Shown here one piece after another: positions 9,749-17,435 of a DNA stretch of 64,000 nt (positions are counted from its first letter, which is position 1; the number at the start of each line of letters is the position of its first letter). Below the pieces are notes generated by a model that saw only the letters and a program-made list of their open reading frames with translations, was not told the DNA's origin and made no database searches. Both the position numbers and the translations under genes were made by a program. Source of the DNA: an uncultured Bacteroidales bacterium (GTDB lineage: Bacteria; Bacteroidota; Bacteroidia; Bacteroidales; UBA932); contig CALVAC010000004.1 of the NCBI GenBank assembly GCA_944325435.1, positions 62,001 to 126,000 on the forward strand, given 5' to 3'.

Positions 9749-11065
9749 TCATTTCAGCAAAGCGACACCTTCGATGGATTCGGCATTCACTTCAAGTCCT
9801 CTTTTCATAGTCCCGTCAGCATATATGGAATACAATGCAGGCTTCATGCTTGCGGTCTCCATGCCGAATGTCACCCTGTTCTTGTCTTTTTCGATAAGAT
9901 AAAGAAGGGACACATCGGTTATGTCTTCCGGAGCGCCTGACACCCAGGTCAGAGTCTTGCTTTCATAGTCGAATATGCCGAATCTGGAATGTGTCGCCTT
10001 GGCTCCTGTCTCGCCTGGATCTGTGAAGAACTGGAGACAGAATCTGGTGCCTCCGAGGTAATAGCTTCTCCACAGCCTGTATTCTCCTGCTCCTGCCTTG
10101 CCGAGATCCACATAATAGTCATCATCTATTGCCACCGGTTTTCCGTTATCCATTCCGGACTTGCTGATGCGCAGGACTGTGCAAGGGGGAAGGGAAGTGT
10201 CCCCGTCCCTGTTTGAACGGTTGCCCTGGACGAAAAGGTAGATGTCTCCGTTGTCCACCGGCTCGATGCCTGTCTCTACGCGGGAAGAACTGTTGCCGCT
10301 TATCTGTCCGGCAGGTTCGCCCGGATGTTCTTCTGATTTGCGCACAATCAGATTCTGGAATTTCAGATATTCATATTCAGGATCGGACGGATCGAATGTA
10401 TAGACTCCTATATATGTGTTTCTTGCAAGATTCGTGAAAGTGGTCTTGCCTTCCCTTTCAAGGACAGAAGTATATGACACCAGGACATAGTCTCCGTACC
10501 GGCAGATGTCGGAAAACTGGTAATCCTCCCCGATAAGCTTGCCGACTTCGGTTGTGCGGTCTGTATATATGCGCCCGTTGTTGTTCACCACTGCCTGTGT
10601 CTCGGAATCCACTACTTTGATCCGCTCGTATATCCCGTCGCTGGAAAGGGAGGAGCAGCCAAGCACATATTTTCCTATGACACCTCTGGATTTCACATCT
10701 CCCTCAAGGTTGAAGTCGCTCCTTTTTGACAGGGATCCGTCAGGCCCGAGAGCGAATGATGTCGAGTAGGTGTCTGTCCCGTCCGAGCTTTTGGAGGCAT
10801 AGTTGATATTATAGAGATATGTGTCATTGACAGGTATGAAGTCTCTGTTCCCTGTAAATTCAATACGGCTGTTTATGGCCTGTGTGCCATCTATGCTTCC
10901 GGATCCGATATCTTCGACCTGCATAATGAATCCGGTGGATTCGGATGCGTAGCAAACTGCATAGTTCCCGGAACCGGACTCGGCTGTCTCTTGTCCCATC
11001 TCTTCGCAGGCAGCGAAAAACGGGACGGCGGCAAGTGCCGCGAGTGTGATTCTTGTTTTCTTCAT
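9749..11065 (-). CDS. DUF4374 surface lipoprotein (XusB-like)
   Basis: This 438-residue lipoprotein has a signal ending PFFAACEE. The mature part is a repeating beta structure with many Tyr/Ser/Asp-rich turns (NDTYLYNINYASK, GDIYLFVQGNRSNRD, EYRLWRSYYLGGTRF), as in DUF4374 proteins, which fold as beta propellers. In B. thetaiotaomicron the DUF4374 protein XusB is a surface lipoprotein that captures foreign siderophores such as enterobactin. The gene lies 37 bases behind a TonB receptor and directly before the PepSY gene, on the same strand, which is what supports the assignment. Ligand specificity cannot be read from the sequence. Confidence 0.82.
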   Translation of the reverse strand: MKKTRITLAALAAVPFFAACEEMGQETAESGSGNYAVCYASESTGFIMQVEDIGSGSIDGTQAINSRIEFTGNRDFIPVNDTYLYNINYASKSSDGTDTYSTSFALGPDGSLSKRSDFNLEGDVKSRGVIGKYVLGCSSLSSDGIYERIKVVDSETQAVVNNNGRIYTDRTTEVGKLIGEDYQFSDICRYGDYVLVSYTSVLEREGKTTFTNLARNTYIGVYTFDPSDPEYEYLKFQNLIVRKSEEHPGEPAGQISGNSSSRVETGIEPVDNGDIYLFVQGNRSNRDGDTSLPPCTVLRISKSGMDNGKPVAIDDDYYVDLGKAGAGEYRLWRSYYLGGTRFCLQFFTDPGETGAKATHSRFGIFDYESKTLTWVSGAPEDITDVSLLYLIEKDKNRVTFGMETASMKPALYSIYADGTMKRGLEVNAESIEGVALLK

Positions 11066-11102
11066 TGTATCTTTAATTTTTGTGATTTTGTCTGTTGTCC
11101 TG

Positions 11103-13553
11103 TCATTTGCTGAAGCTGTATGTCAGTTTGACGGCGAAAGAGCGTCCGGGCTTCTGAAGGTTGAAATTGTCGAAAAGTCTCTCGTCCAATATGTTGCGCG
11201 CCTCCAGCGCTATGGTGAAGTCATGTCGGTCTCCGAAATTGTAGCTTACCAGGATATCGTGTGTCAGCTGGCTCGGTATGCTCCTCCCGTTATAGCTTGG
11301 CCAGTCGAAATAGAATCTGTGTATGTAGTTCAGCATATAGTGGATGTTCAGAAGCGAGCCTCTGATGAAGAGATTGCGTATGTTCACTCCTGCATCTGCA
11401 TTCCCGTACATATAGGGCTGGTTCGGTACCCTGTCCTTGTATATTGTGCTTTCTACAGTGGTCCCGGGCTTGAAACGCGCCATGTTCCTCATGTCGAAAT
11501 AGCTGAAATTGCCTCCGATATAGAAAATGTCCCGGAATGAATAGCGGATTTCCGCATCCGCTCCCATGCTGCGCACTTTTCCCTCGTTGGTGGAGGTTGC
11601 CGTACCGTTCGTCTGGCTGGTGGTACGCCTGATATAATCCTTTATGTTCCTGTACTGCAGGGTTATGCTGGCATTCAGGGTGTGGTCCCCGGTATCGAGG
11701 ATGTCGGCGGAAAATCCGAGGTTGCAGTTGTCGCTTGCCTCCGGTTTAAGCGTAGGAGTACCCACTTCGATGCCGTCTCCGGAACCGAAAAGCTCCTTGC
11801 TCGATGGCAGACGGTAAGAATGCTCATAAGAGGCTTTCAGCTGCAGATTTCCGGAAATGAACCAAGTGGCTGCAATACCTGCTCCCCAGTAGGAAAGCGT
11901 GCTCCTGTAATGCCTGTAGTCTGTCCCACCTTCAGGGTCTATGTATGCTTCAAGATAGTTCAGGTAGTTTTTTACGAAGGCTGAAGCATTGAACTTGCCT
12001 TTCATGTCATAGCTGTAGCCCAGCCCGGACACATTTTTCATACTGTTCCTCGGATAGTTGTCCGATTCTTGCGGATCCGCTTCATCATGTCCTTTTCTTG
12101 AAAAGGATGTGAATGTGGAACTGAGCGAAAGCGTATGGTTCTTTGCCGGGTGCAGTGTCAGTCTCAGGTTGGCCGCTCCGTTGCGGTCCCGGTAATGGTA
12201 CTTCATATAGTCCAGCTCTCCTTTCTGCATCTTGTCTATATGGTCACCGAGCCAGTTGTATGTGCGCGATGCAGTGTCGGCAGAGAAGGATTTGCCGAAA
12301 TTATAGTTGCCGTTCAGGGATATGTCCATCCCCTCCATTACTTTGAAATGTTTCCTGTAGGCGAGTGTAGGGGTGAGTGTGCCGGCCGTGTTGTATCTCT
12401 GGCCGAACACGAAATCCATACTTGATGCATTCTGTACCTGCTGATATTCGTAACCTCCGATGAATCCGACTGTAAGCCTGTCTGCGAAAGGCTTGTCCAC
12501 GAACCCTATCTTGAATACCGCTGCCTCATTATGGTATTGGCCGTGAAATCGCCGGACTCTCTGCGTACCTTCATTGTATACCTGGGTCTGCAGGTCGAGG
12601 ATGCGGACATCCACCTTGTAATTGTTGTCGGAATAATTCTGGTATGCGTTGAAAGATACATAGAATCCTTTCTTTGAAGTATGTTCGGCATAGATATTAG
12701 ACTTGTGCGTATTGAAAGAACCGTATGAGTATGATGCCGTGACCCTTGTCCGCCGGCTTTCGTCCGTTATGATGTTTATTGCCCCTCCGAGAGCATCTCC
12801 GCCGAGTTCTACAGGCACTACGCCTTTATAGACTTCGATGCGCTTCGCCATACCTGCCGGTATGTTGTTGAGACCGAAGGCGGAGTTCATGCCCTCCATC
12901 GGTACTCCGTCGATGAATATCTTGACATGTTTGCCAGAAAAACCGTTCAGAGTCACGTTTACTTCCGAACCCAGCCCTCCTGTCTCGCGGATTCTCACGC
13001 CGCTCATCTTGCCGATGACCTGCGAAAGGTCAAGTGTGGAGTTCTTCAGTCTGGCTGTCTCCATTGTCGAAATATTGTAAGGCAGTCTGGCTATCTGCTG
13101 CGATTCGCTTCTTTCCCTGACTATGGCTCCGTCAAGGGATTCGCTCGCAGGATCAAGCCTGAAATCATATCTGTAGGACTTCCCTCTTTCTGTCCTTACA
13201 CCTTTGTATTCCAGAACATCATAGCCCATATAGTTCACCCTCAGGGTGAATGTTCCCGGAGCCGGTATTTCCAGCTCGTATTCTCCTTTCTCTCCTGTTC
13301 CTGCGGCAGTGACAAGCTTCTCTTCCTCTGTCCTGACTTCCACGTATGCAAATTCGAGAGGTTTCCCGTTAGACGCATCGCTGACTGTCCCTGTGACGCG
13401 GACGTTGCGGCTGTCTTCCGAAACTCCCTGACCGACCGGGATCCATCCGGTTGCCTTGTCTGTATGATAAGGTGTGCCTGCAGCTTCTGGAAAAATAATG
13501 AATGCAATGTTCACGAGAATCAGAACCGCTTTGGCGACAATGCGTTGTTTCAT
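11103..13553 (-). CDS. TonB-dependent outer-membrane receptor (XusA-like)
   Basis: This 816-residue receptor is not of the SusC type. It has a signal peptide, a carboxypeptidase-like regulatory domain (VRVTGTVSDASNGKPLEFAY), a plug domain (RLPYNISTMET; SQVIGKMSGVRIRETGG; IFIDGVPMEG; GGAINIITDE) and a 22-strand-type barrel ending LTYSFSK. It lacks a SusD partner. Together with the DUF4374 and PepSY genes it matches the xusABC operon, so siderophore or heme-like iron import is the likely role (inference from context). The ATG at 13553 was chosen over a TTG three bases earlier. A good promoter lies about 25 bases upstream. No Fur-like site was recognised. Confidence 0.86.
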   Translation of the reverse strand: MKQRIVAKAVLILVNIAFIIFPEAAGTPYHTDKATGWIPVGQGVSEDSRNVRVTGTVSDASNGKPLEFAYVEVRTEEEKLVTAAGTGEKGEYELEIPAPGTFTLRVNYMGYDVLEYKGVRTERGKSYRYDFRLDPASESLDGAIVRERSESQQIARLPYNISTMETARLKNSTLDLSQVIGKMSGVRIRETGGLGSEVNVTLNGFSGKHVKIFIDGVPMEGMNSAFGLNNIPAGMAKRIEVYKGVVPVELGGDALGGAINIITDESRRTRVTASYSYGSFNTHKSNIYAEHTSKKGFYVSFNAYQNYSDNNYKVDVRILDLQTQVYNEGTQRVRRFHGQYHNEAAVFKIGFVDKPFADRLTVGFIGGYEYQQVQNASSMDFVFGQRYNTAGTLTPTLAYRKHFKVMEGMDISLNGNYNFGKSFSADTASRTYNWLGDHIDKMQKGELDYMKYHYRDRNGAANLRLTLHPAKNHTLSLSSTFTSFSRKGHDEADPQESDNYPRNSMKNVSGLGYSYDMKGKFNASAFVKNYLNYLEAYIDPEGGTDYRHYRSTLSYWGAGIAATWFISGNLQLKASYEHSYRLPSSKELFGSGDGIEVGTPTLKPEASDNCNLGFSADILDTGDHTLNASITLQYRNIKDYIRRTTSQTNGTATSTNEGKVRSMGADAEIRYSFRDIFYIGGNFSYFDMRNMARFKPGTTVESTIYKDRVPNQPYMYGNADAGVNIRNLFIRGSLLNIHYMLNYIHRFYFDWPSYNGRSIPSQLTHDILVSYNFGDRHDFTIALEARNILDERLFDNFNLQKPGRSFAVKLTYSFSK

Positions 13554-13578
13554 CAAAATTGTCTTAAAAATCCCGGCG

Positions 13579-13609
13579 CAAAGATATTGCCGCTATGGAT
13601 ACGGTTCAA
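13579..13609 (-). promoter_or_regulatory. Promoter of the XusABC-like operon
   Basis: On the minus strand a TTG (13607-13609), a 20-base gap and TATCTTTG (13579-13586) match the Bacteroidetes primary sigma consensus. The predicted start of transcription is near 13572, giving a leader of about 20 bases before the receptor ATG. Confidence 0.7.
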
Positions 13610-13697
13610 TCCCGATAATTTGGTATTTTATGGCGTGATATTCTTCAGAGCCTACCAACTTATAATGGTCCGGCAGGTGACATTGACGGCATAAATA

Positions 13698-13774
13698 CGC
13701 CCTTGCAGTGCGCTCTGTGAGGGGTATGGAGATAAAAAATAAGGACACCTCGAATGAAGTGTCCTGCTTGGTAG
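13698..13774 (+). repeat. Left attachment-site repeat (attL)
   Basis: By hand alignment without gaps, 62 of 77 bases match the right copy. The first 15 bases (CGCCCTTGCAGTGCG) and the last 7 (TTGGTAG) are identical. It contains a hairpin (GGACAC/GTGTCC, 13743-13764) preceded by an A-tract, so on the minus strand it reads as a tRNA-type terminator. Similarity to the right copy stops abruptly at both ends. Confidence 0.75.
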
Positions 13775-13848
13775 ACCATATAATCGAATTATCTAACCCT
13801 GTCATAGAGGGATTTATGAAAGTTGTGGAATTTTCAAGGGAAAACTAA
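13699..13848 (+). other. Alternative 3' coding end of the integrase, used in the excised form
   Basis: This open stretch has no start of its own but is in frame with the integrase across the att repeat: ALAVRS here matches ALAVRS in the integrase at 19073-19090. It continues through LVDHIIELSNPVIEGF and stops at 13846-13848, overlapping the stop codon of the convergent resolvase (13845-13847). If the element excises as a circle, the integrase would lose its tRNA-encoded tail and end here instead. The reconstruction holds whichever identical block in the repeats is the crossover point. Confidence 0.65.
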
Positions 13849-14489
13849 AGCCCTAAATCTTTCTTCAGCCTCTTAATCGTGGCAATGCTGCATTTGATGC
13901 CTTTCCCCTTGCACCAAGCGGCTATGTCTGTCATCTTTTGTCCCTTTTCGAGCATCTTAATGACTTCGGGATATTTGGCTTTTTTGTCGGCAACACTCAT
14001 TGTCGTTCCCTCTTTGCGTCCCATTTTAACGCCTTTTTCTATGGCTTGTTTCCTGCCGGAATTGAGCCGATAAGCAATATTTTCCCTCTCAATTTGGGCA
14101 CAAACCCCCAACACAGTAATCAGGATTGGAGTCACAATATTTTCGCTACCGTCTGTATTAAACAGGGTTATTCCTTCCTTTTGAAAGAAAGCATTTATTT
14201 TGTTGTCTCTTAACTCTTTTACGACTTCCTGCAATTCATATACTGACCTGCCGAGCCTTGAAAGTTCCGAGAGCAACACAATATCTATTGCATTGGCTTT
14301 GGCGTATTCAATAGCCTGCATTAAAATTGGTCTGTCTGAATTCCGTTTACCTCCGGATATATGTTCCTCGAATGTCTCTGCTACTTCAATCCCATTTGCC
14401 TGCGCGTACTTGTTGAGGTCAGCAACCTGCCTGTCGGTACTCTGTCTGTCTGTGGTGCTTGACACCCTTGCGTAAATTATTGCTTTCAT
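13845..14489 (-). CDS. Small serine recombinase / resolvase
   Basis: This 214-residue protein is of the resolvase/invertase family. The catalytic domain carries the nucleophile in YARVSS (Ser10), followed by TDRQVADL, LLSELSRLGRS with the conserved Arg residues, and the long E helix (VCAQIERENIAYRLNSGRKQA). A C-terminal helix-turn-helix (KMTDIAAWCKGKGIKCSIATI) completes the usual two-domain layout. In small elements such enzymes usually resolve multimers or replicative cointegrates. Its own promoter lies about 20 bases upstream, and repeated sequences beyond that may be its target sites. It converges on the left attachment site and its stop overlaps the alternative integrase tail. Confidence 0.9.
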   Translation of the reverse strand: MKAIIYARVSSTTDRQSTDRQVADLNKYAQANGIEVAETFEEHISGGKRNSDRPILMQAIEYAKANAIDIVLLSELSRLGRSVYELQEVVKELRDNKINAFFQKEGITLFNTDGSENIVTPILITVLGVCAQIERENIAYRLNSGRKQAIEKGVKMGRKEGTTMSVADKKAKYPEVIKMLEKGQKMTDIAAWCKGKGIKCSIATIKRLKKDLGL

Positions 14490-14512
14490 ATATCCCTTGT
14501 TCTTTAGTATTA

Positions 14513-14544
14513 CAAAGGTAGTGAATATGTCTTAAAGTTGCAAA
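14513..14544 (-). promoter_or_regulatory. Promoter of the resolvase gene
   Basis: On the minus strand TTTG (14541-14544), a 20-base gap and TACCTTTG (14513-14520) match the consensus fully. The predicted transcript start is near 14506, 17 bases before the ATG. Confidence 0.7.
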
Positions 14545-14555
14545 TAATTCTTTGT

Positions 14556-14630
14556 TTTATTTGATACGATTTTTCTATGCTGCAAGTGTCAAATATAAGA
14601 TTTATTTGATACGATTTTATTTTGATACTT
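14556..14630 (+). repeat. Direct repeats upstream of the resolvase
   Basis: An 18-bp sequence (TTTATTTGATACGATTTT) occurs at 14556-14573 and again at 14601-14618, 45 bp apart. A partial third copy (TTTTGATAC) follows at 14620-14628. Directly repeated sites this close to a resolvase gene are usually either recombination subsites or replication iterons. The sequence alone does not decide between them. Confidence 0.6.
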
Positions 14631-15071
14631 TAGGATACTACATGGCGATAACACAACCGATTAGATAAATACAGCAGCCGACCAAGCCAACTATTTTCGT
14701 GGTCGTAGTAGTCCGTGAAATAGGGGGCAAACAGTTGCTTGCGATAATTTTTCCGGATTTTTACAACAGAAAAAAAGAAACTACACTTTTTATATTGACT
14801 TTTTCGACTTCAGCTACTATTTATATAAAGAAAAACATAGTAACACCCTAATGCCATGCAGAATTAATATCATTTTTGTAAATGATGTTGGGATTGCTTA
14901 ACGCATTAATATCATTGAATAAGCGTTCTACGAATTCAACAATAAAGTTGATTTTTCGCGCGAACAGACTCGTTGTGATTCCTTACATGGCAGGTATCAC
15001 TATGTTTTCAATGCAAATATACCGATTGATTTCGGGATTCCCAAATAACACAAATAAAAAATATTTTAACG
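14631..15071. other. AT-rich non-coding region of the element, possible origin
   Basis: No convincing coding frame is found here on either strand. The stretch is very AT-rich and holds a second repeat pair, ATTAATATCATT at 14863-14874 and 14905-14916 (42 bp, about four helical turns), the 10-bp self-complementary TTCGCGCGAA near 14955, and a minus-strand promoter match at 15014-15044. A replication origin for the Rep protein encoded downstream, or control of that gene, is a reasonable guess but not shown. Confidence 0.4.
15014..15044 (-). promoter_or_regulatory. Promoter match firing into a region without genes
   Basis: On the minus strand TTTG (at 15042-15045), a 20-base gap and TATATTTG (15014-15021) match the consensus fully. 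The predicted transcript would start near 15007 and run away from the Rep operon through a stretch with no reading frame of useful length. The surrounding sequence is AT-rich, so a chance match is possible. Confidence 0.45.
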
Positions 15072-15278
15072 ATGCAGCCAAGTAAACGACAGTACAGGAA
15101 CGATATGCCGCTATCACAGAGACAGGCAATTTCACAAAAATTATCCGGCAGGAAGCTATCGCAGGATACCAAGCAGAAGATAAGCAAGTCCATGCAGGAC
15201 TATTGGGCAAGCCTGCCGATGAAACCCGTAACCGATGACGGGGCGAATAATAACACCACTAACCTCAACGAAGAATGA
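15072..15278 (+). CDS. Small NUMOD3-like DNA-binding protein
   Basis: This 68-residue basic protein contains LSQRQAISQKLSGRKLSQ followed by DTKQKISKSMQDYW. The pattern (two Ser-rich helices separated by a Gly-Arg turn) resembles the NUMOD3 modules found attached to homing endonucleases and in small mobile-element proteins. Its stop overlaps the start of the probable Rep gene (15275-15278), so the two are translated together. A role in origin recognition or in regulating Rep is plausible but is an inference. Confidence 0.6.
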   Translation: MQPSKRQYRNDMPLSQRQAISQKLSGRKLSQDTKQKISKSMQDYWASLPMKPVTDDGANNNTTNLNEE

Positions 15279-16165
15279 GAACGCCAAAAGGACAAATAAA
15301 TGTAGATAAATTAAAAGTATGCTTTCGGGCAAATCCTGTACTCCTTGACAATTTAATAGAGGAGTTCAAGACAAATAAAGTCCTCGACCTTGTGGACTAC
15401 CGATTAGTCCTCGTAGAACAGGACGAGGATTCTATGTTGGTCGCCCTTGATATGGATATGGACGGAGCATCGCATAGATTCGGATTCTTTACTTTTCCCC
15501 TCAACGGTAAATATGCCAAGTATGTATTTTTCTGTTTTGAAAACAGGGCACTTTATACCCTCTTTATGAATTACGAGGGACGAAAAAGCAGCATTGCGAT
15601 AATGTTGGAGGACATCGCTGCCGATATGGGCTTGCAATTTAACAACATCACACTTGTTGAACTTGCACTTGACACCAACATAAATGTGTTGGCGAGAGTC
15701 CGTAAAGCAATCAAAAATTGTGATAAATATGATATGGTCGTCAATATGAAGCAAGTGAAAACTTCGAGGGAAAAGATAGCCGGATATTGCGAAGTCTACG
15801 GAGGTAGCCGCGAAAGGCTTGTAACTCCTCCAATGCTTTATTTCAGACAGAAGAAAGATGAGGGGTTGAGGCTAAAAATATACAATAAAACAAAGGAAAT
15901 AGAGGATGCAAGCCCAAGCAAGGCAGCATACATACCGGATTGGAACGACATCACGACAACACCCATTTACAGGGCTGAAGTAACCGTGCGTAATGAGGAT
16001 ATTGCTGATTTTTGCACCCGTACAGGCAAGGACAAAGGAGAAGCCCTGTTTTGGCTCTTCAATGACGATTGGCGAGCAAACTTGTGGCTACATTGTTGCC
16101 GGAGAGTGCTGCACTTTTACGACCGCTCGACAGGAGGTATCGTAAACATCATTGACCTATGCTGA
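15275..16165 (+). CDS. Probable rolling-circle-type replication initiator (Rep_trans-like)
   Basis: This 296-residue protein has three blocks that match the layout of Rep_trans / phage replication-initiation factors. They are an acidic strand (LVELALDTNINV, around residues 126-137), a middle block LRLKIYNKTKEIE (around 205-217) and a later PIYRAEVTVRNEDI (around 234-247). In that family these supply metal-binding and catalytic acids and the Tyr that nicks DNA. I cannot assign the catalytic Tyr with certainty. It follows the NUMOD3-like gene with a 4-base overlap. If correct, the excised circle could replicate on its own. The family is shared by CTX-phage RstA and by some plasmids and integrative elements. 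Confidence 0.55.
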   Translation: MRTPKGQINVDKLKVCFRANPVLLDNLIEEFKTNKVLDLVDYRLVLVEQDEDSMLVALDMDMDGASHRFGFFTFPLNGKYAKYVFFCFENRALYTLFMNYEGRKSSIAIMLEDIAADMGLQFNNITLVELALDTNINVLARVRKAIKNCDKYDMVVNMKQVKTSREKIAGYCEVYGGSRERLVTPPMLYFRQKKDEGLRLKIYNKTKEIEDASPSKAAYIPDWNDITTTPIYRAEVTVRNEDIADFCTRTGKDKGEALFWLFNDDWRANLWLHCCRRVLHFYDRSTGGIVNIIDLC

Positions 16166-16294
16166 TAGGGTACAGTGAGGATATAATAAACACCCCTGCC
16201 AGCCTCTGAAAATCCGACTTAAACGGCTGATAATAAACCAAAAATCAGGAATATTTTTAGAGAACACAAAACGATAGAAACAGACACATTAAAA

Positions 16295-16328
16295 AAGGTG
16301 ATACTCCATGCGTGGAATGTATCACCTT
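16295..16328 (-). terminator. Rho-independent terminator of the element lipoprotein gene
   Basis: Arms AAGGTGATAC (16295-16304) and GTATCACCTT (16319-16328) enclose a smaller TCCA/TGGA stem. The run of A to the left is a T-tract on the minus strand. It ends transcription of the lipoprotein gene, which stops at 16335. It may also stop transcripts coming from the Rep side. Confidence 0.8.
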
Positions 16329-16334
16329 ATCATT

Positions 16335-16850
16335 TTATTTCGAATAAACACGAAGTTCTTTAATTTCATGGGGAGCACCATCCAGCCCTATCCATTCACC
16401 GGTTGGAGTTGCGCTGCTCTGATAATTTCTGATGACCTGATACCCTAGTACTGTTTTGACTGTATTATTATAAAGATATAACAGTCCTCCGGATATGTAT
16501 CCATTAAGATTTATCATGCCTCCGGAGATAGCAAGATTCCCATTTTCATATTGCCAATTTGCATTTAATCCCATAATGGATACTGTGCCGTCCTGTTCAA
16601 AATTGAAATCCACAAGCCCGGACACTGCACCCGTCAGTGGCGAATAAATGATAGTATAATCCATTGTAGGCATAAGACCTATAATAGCATCTGAATTGGA
16701 CTCAAATTGAATTTTGCTTCCGTCAAAATGAAATTCAGTTCCTGTGTATGTCCAATTCCCGACAATGTCGATTGAGGAATCTTCCTTTTTACAGGATGAA
16801 ACCGAGAATGCGCATACAAGCGCAACAAGCATCAATAAATACTTTTTCAT
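16335..16850 (-). CDS. Lipocalin-like lipoprotein carried by the element
   Basis: The 171-residue product starts MKKYLLMLVALVC and has a lipobox (FSVSSCKK). The mature part begins DIVGNWTYTGTEFHFDG and continues as alternating strands (MDYTIIYSPLTGAVSGLVDF; VSIMGLNANWQYENGNLAIS), the pattern of the small lipocalin-like lipoproteins common in Bacteroidales. An upstream ATG at 16871 is in frame, but the Lys-Lys signal start at 16850 is more typical. No promoter directly precedes it. The nearest is that of the 6S-like RNA upstream, so it could be read from the same transcript. It is the element's only apparent cargo protein. Its function is unknown. Confidence 0.75.
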   Translation of the reverse strand: MKKYLLMLVALVCAFSVSSCKKEDSSIDIVGNWTYTGTEFHFDGSKIQFESNSDAIIGLMPTMDYTIIYSPLTGAVSGLVDFNFEQDGTVSIMGLNANWQYENGNLAISGGMINLNGYISGGLLYLYNNTVKTVLGYQVIRNYQSSATPTGEWIGLDGAPHEIKELRVYSK

Positions 16851-16916
16851 TGTAGTGATAGTTGTTCTCATAGGCTCTAATGAGATGGTTATGATGTACG
16901 GAAAGAGCGAAGCCTT

Positions 16917-17093
16917 TATTTGTATGCTGGTAGGTGGGCTTCGACTCCCAAAACACAGGCAATGCTAAACAAAAACTCCGCTCACCTGTATTTCGATTGA
17001 ATCGAATGAATACAAAATGAGAGAGCGTTTCGCTGCATATCCCCGTGTTAAAGAAAGTTGTCGAAGTTTTCCTACCAGGACATAGCAAATACG
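16917..17093 (-). ncRNA. 6S-like RNA (Bacteroidales-1 type)
   Basis: The minus-strand transcript folds into one long rod. Pairs are TATTTG/CAAATA (17086-17091 with 16917-16922), CTGGTAGG/CCTACCAG, CTTCGAC/GTCGAAG and then, across an unpaired bubble of 11 and 7 bases, ACACGGG/CCTGTGT and an inner arm capped by TTCGATT/AATCGAA. A long duplex broken by a central bubble, about 177 bases long, is the hallmark of 6S RNA, which imitates open promoter DNA and binds RNA polymerase. A consensus promoter puts the start at about 17093, right at the base of the rod. The reading frame on this strand (16789-17202) is therefore probably spurious. The identification is by fold and length, without a covariance-model search. 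Confidence 0.68.
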
Positions 17094-17099
17094 CTTTTC

Positions 17100-17130
17100 C
17101 AAAAATATGTATGATGAACACTGTGTTCAA
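17100..17130 (-). promoter_or_regulatory. Promoter of the 6S-like RNA
   Basis: On the minus strand TTG (17128-17130), a 20-base gap and TATTTTTG (17100-17107) match the consensus, with a predicted start near 17093. A second match (TATCTTTG at 17136-17143, TTG at 17165-17167) lies 36 bases further upstream and could be an alternative start. Confidence 0.68.
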
Positions 17131-17239
17131 CAGCGCAAAGATAGCAATTATTTCATAATAGAAGCAAGTCACTCCAGGTTGGAAAATAAAAATCATTTCC
17201 ATATATTTGCGTTGAGGGGTGATGATATGTTACTGCCCT

Positions 17240-17283
17240 GTCAAAGTCGCATAGGCTTTGACTTTGAATAAGCCCGTTCGGGC
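17240..17283 (+). promoter_or_regulatory. Two hairpins in the leader of the integrase operon
   Basis: GTCAAAG/CTTTGAC (17240-17262) and GCCCG/CGGGC with a 2-base loop (17272-17283) sit just before the small genes leading into the integrase. Neither is followed by a T-tract. They may be structured leader elements or binding sites for an excision or regulatory factor. Confidence 0.4.
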
Positions 17284-17303
17284 ATTTATAAATTAAACTA
17301 TAT

Positions 17304-17435
17304 ATGGCCAAAAATTTGAATGGCTGCATCCTGCACGCCATTGCCACACTGTCCGGCACTAATAAGCGGTCGCAGCGTCAGAGCGATAGCAATACAATGT
17401 CGCACGGTGTTTATCGAAACGGATATTACAGATGA
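17304..17435 (+). CDS. Very small protein upstream of the integrase
   Basis: A 43-residue frame (MAKNLNGCILHAIA at the start, GVYRNGYYR at the end) begins at an ATG 20 bases after the leader hairpins and stops at 17433-17435. It is basic and resembles nothing I can name. It is listed because its composition looks protein-like and it fills the gap before the next small gene. A small regulator or excision-directionality factor is possible in this position, but there is no motif to support that. Confidence 0.35.
   Translation: MAKNLNGCILHAIATLSGTNKRSQRQSDSNTMSHGVYRNGYYR

Noticed and set aside
13686..13848. Reading the left integrase-like fragment only as a relic of an older element
   Set aside because: Similarity stops sharply at the repeat end and the frame stays open to a stop that overlaps the resolvase stop. 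An att junction explains this better, though an old relic cannot be fully excluded.
14882..15085. A 67-residue frame on the plus strand within the non-coding region of the element
   Set aside because: It has no family resemblance or ribosome-binding context and overlaps the next small gene. It probably arises by chance in AT-rich DNA.
16789..17202. A 137-residue frame on the minus strand
   Set aside because: It spans the structured 6S-like RNA and the start of the lipoprotein gene in another frame, and its phrases follow the RNA stems. I treat it as spurious.
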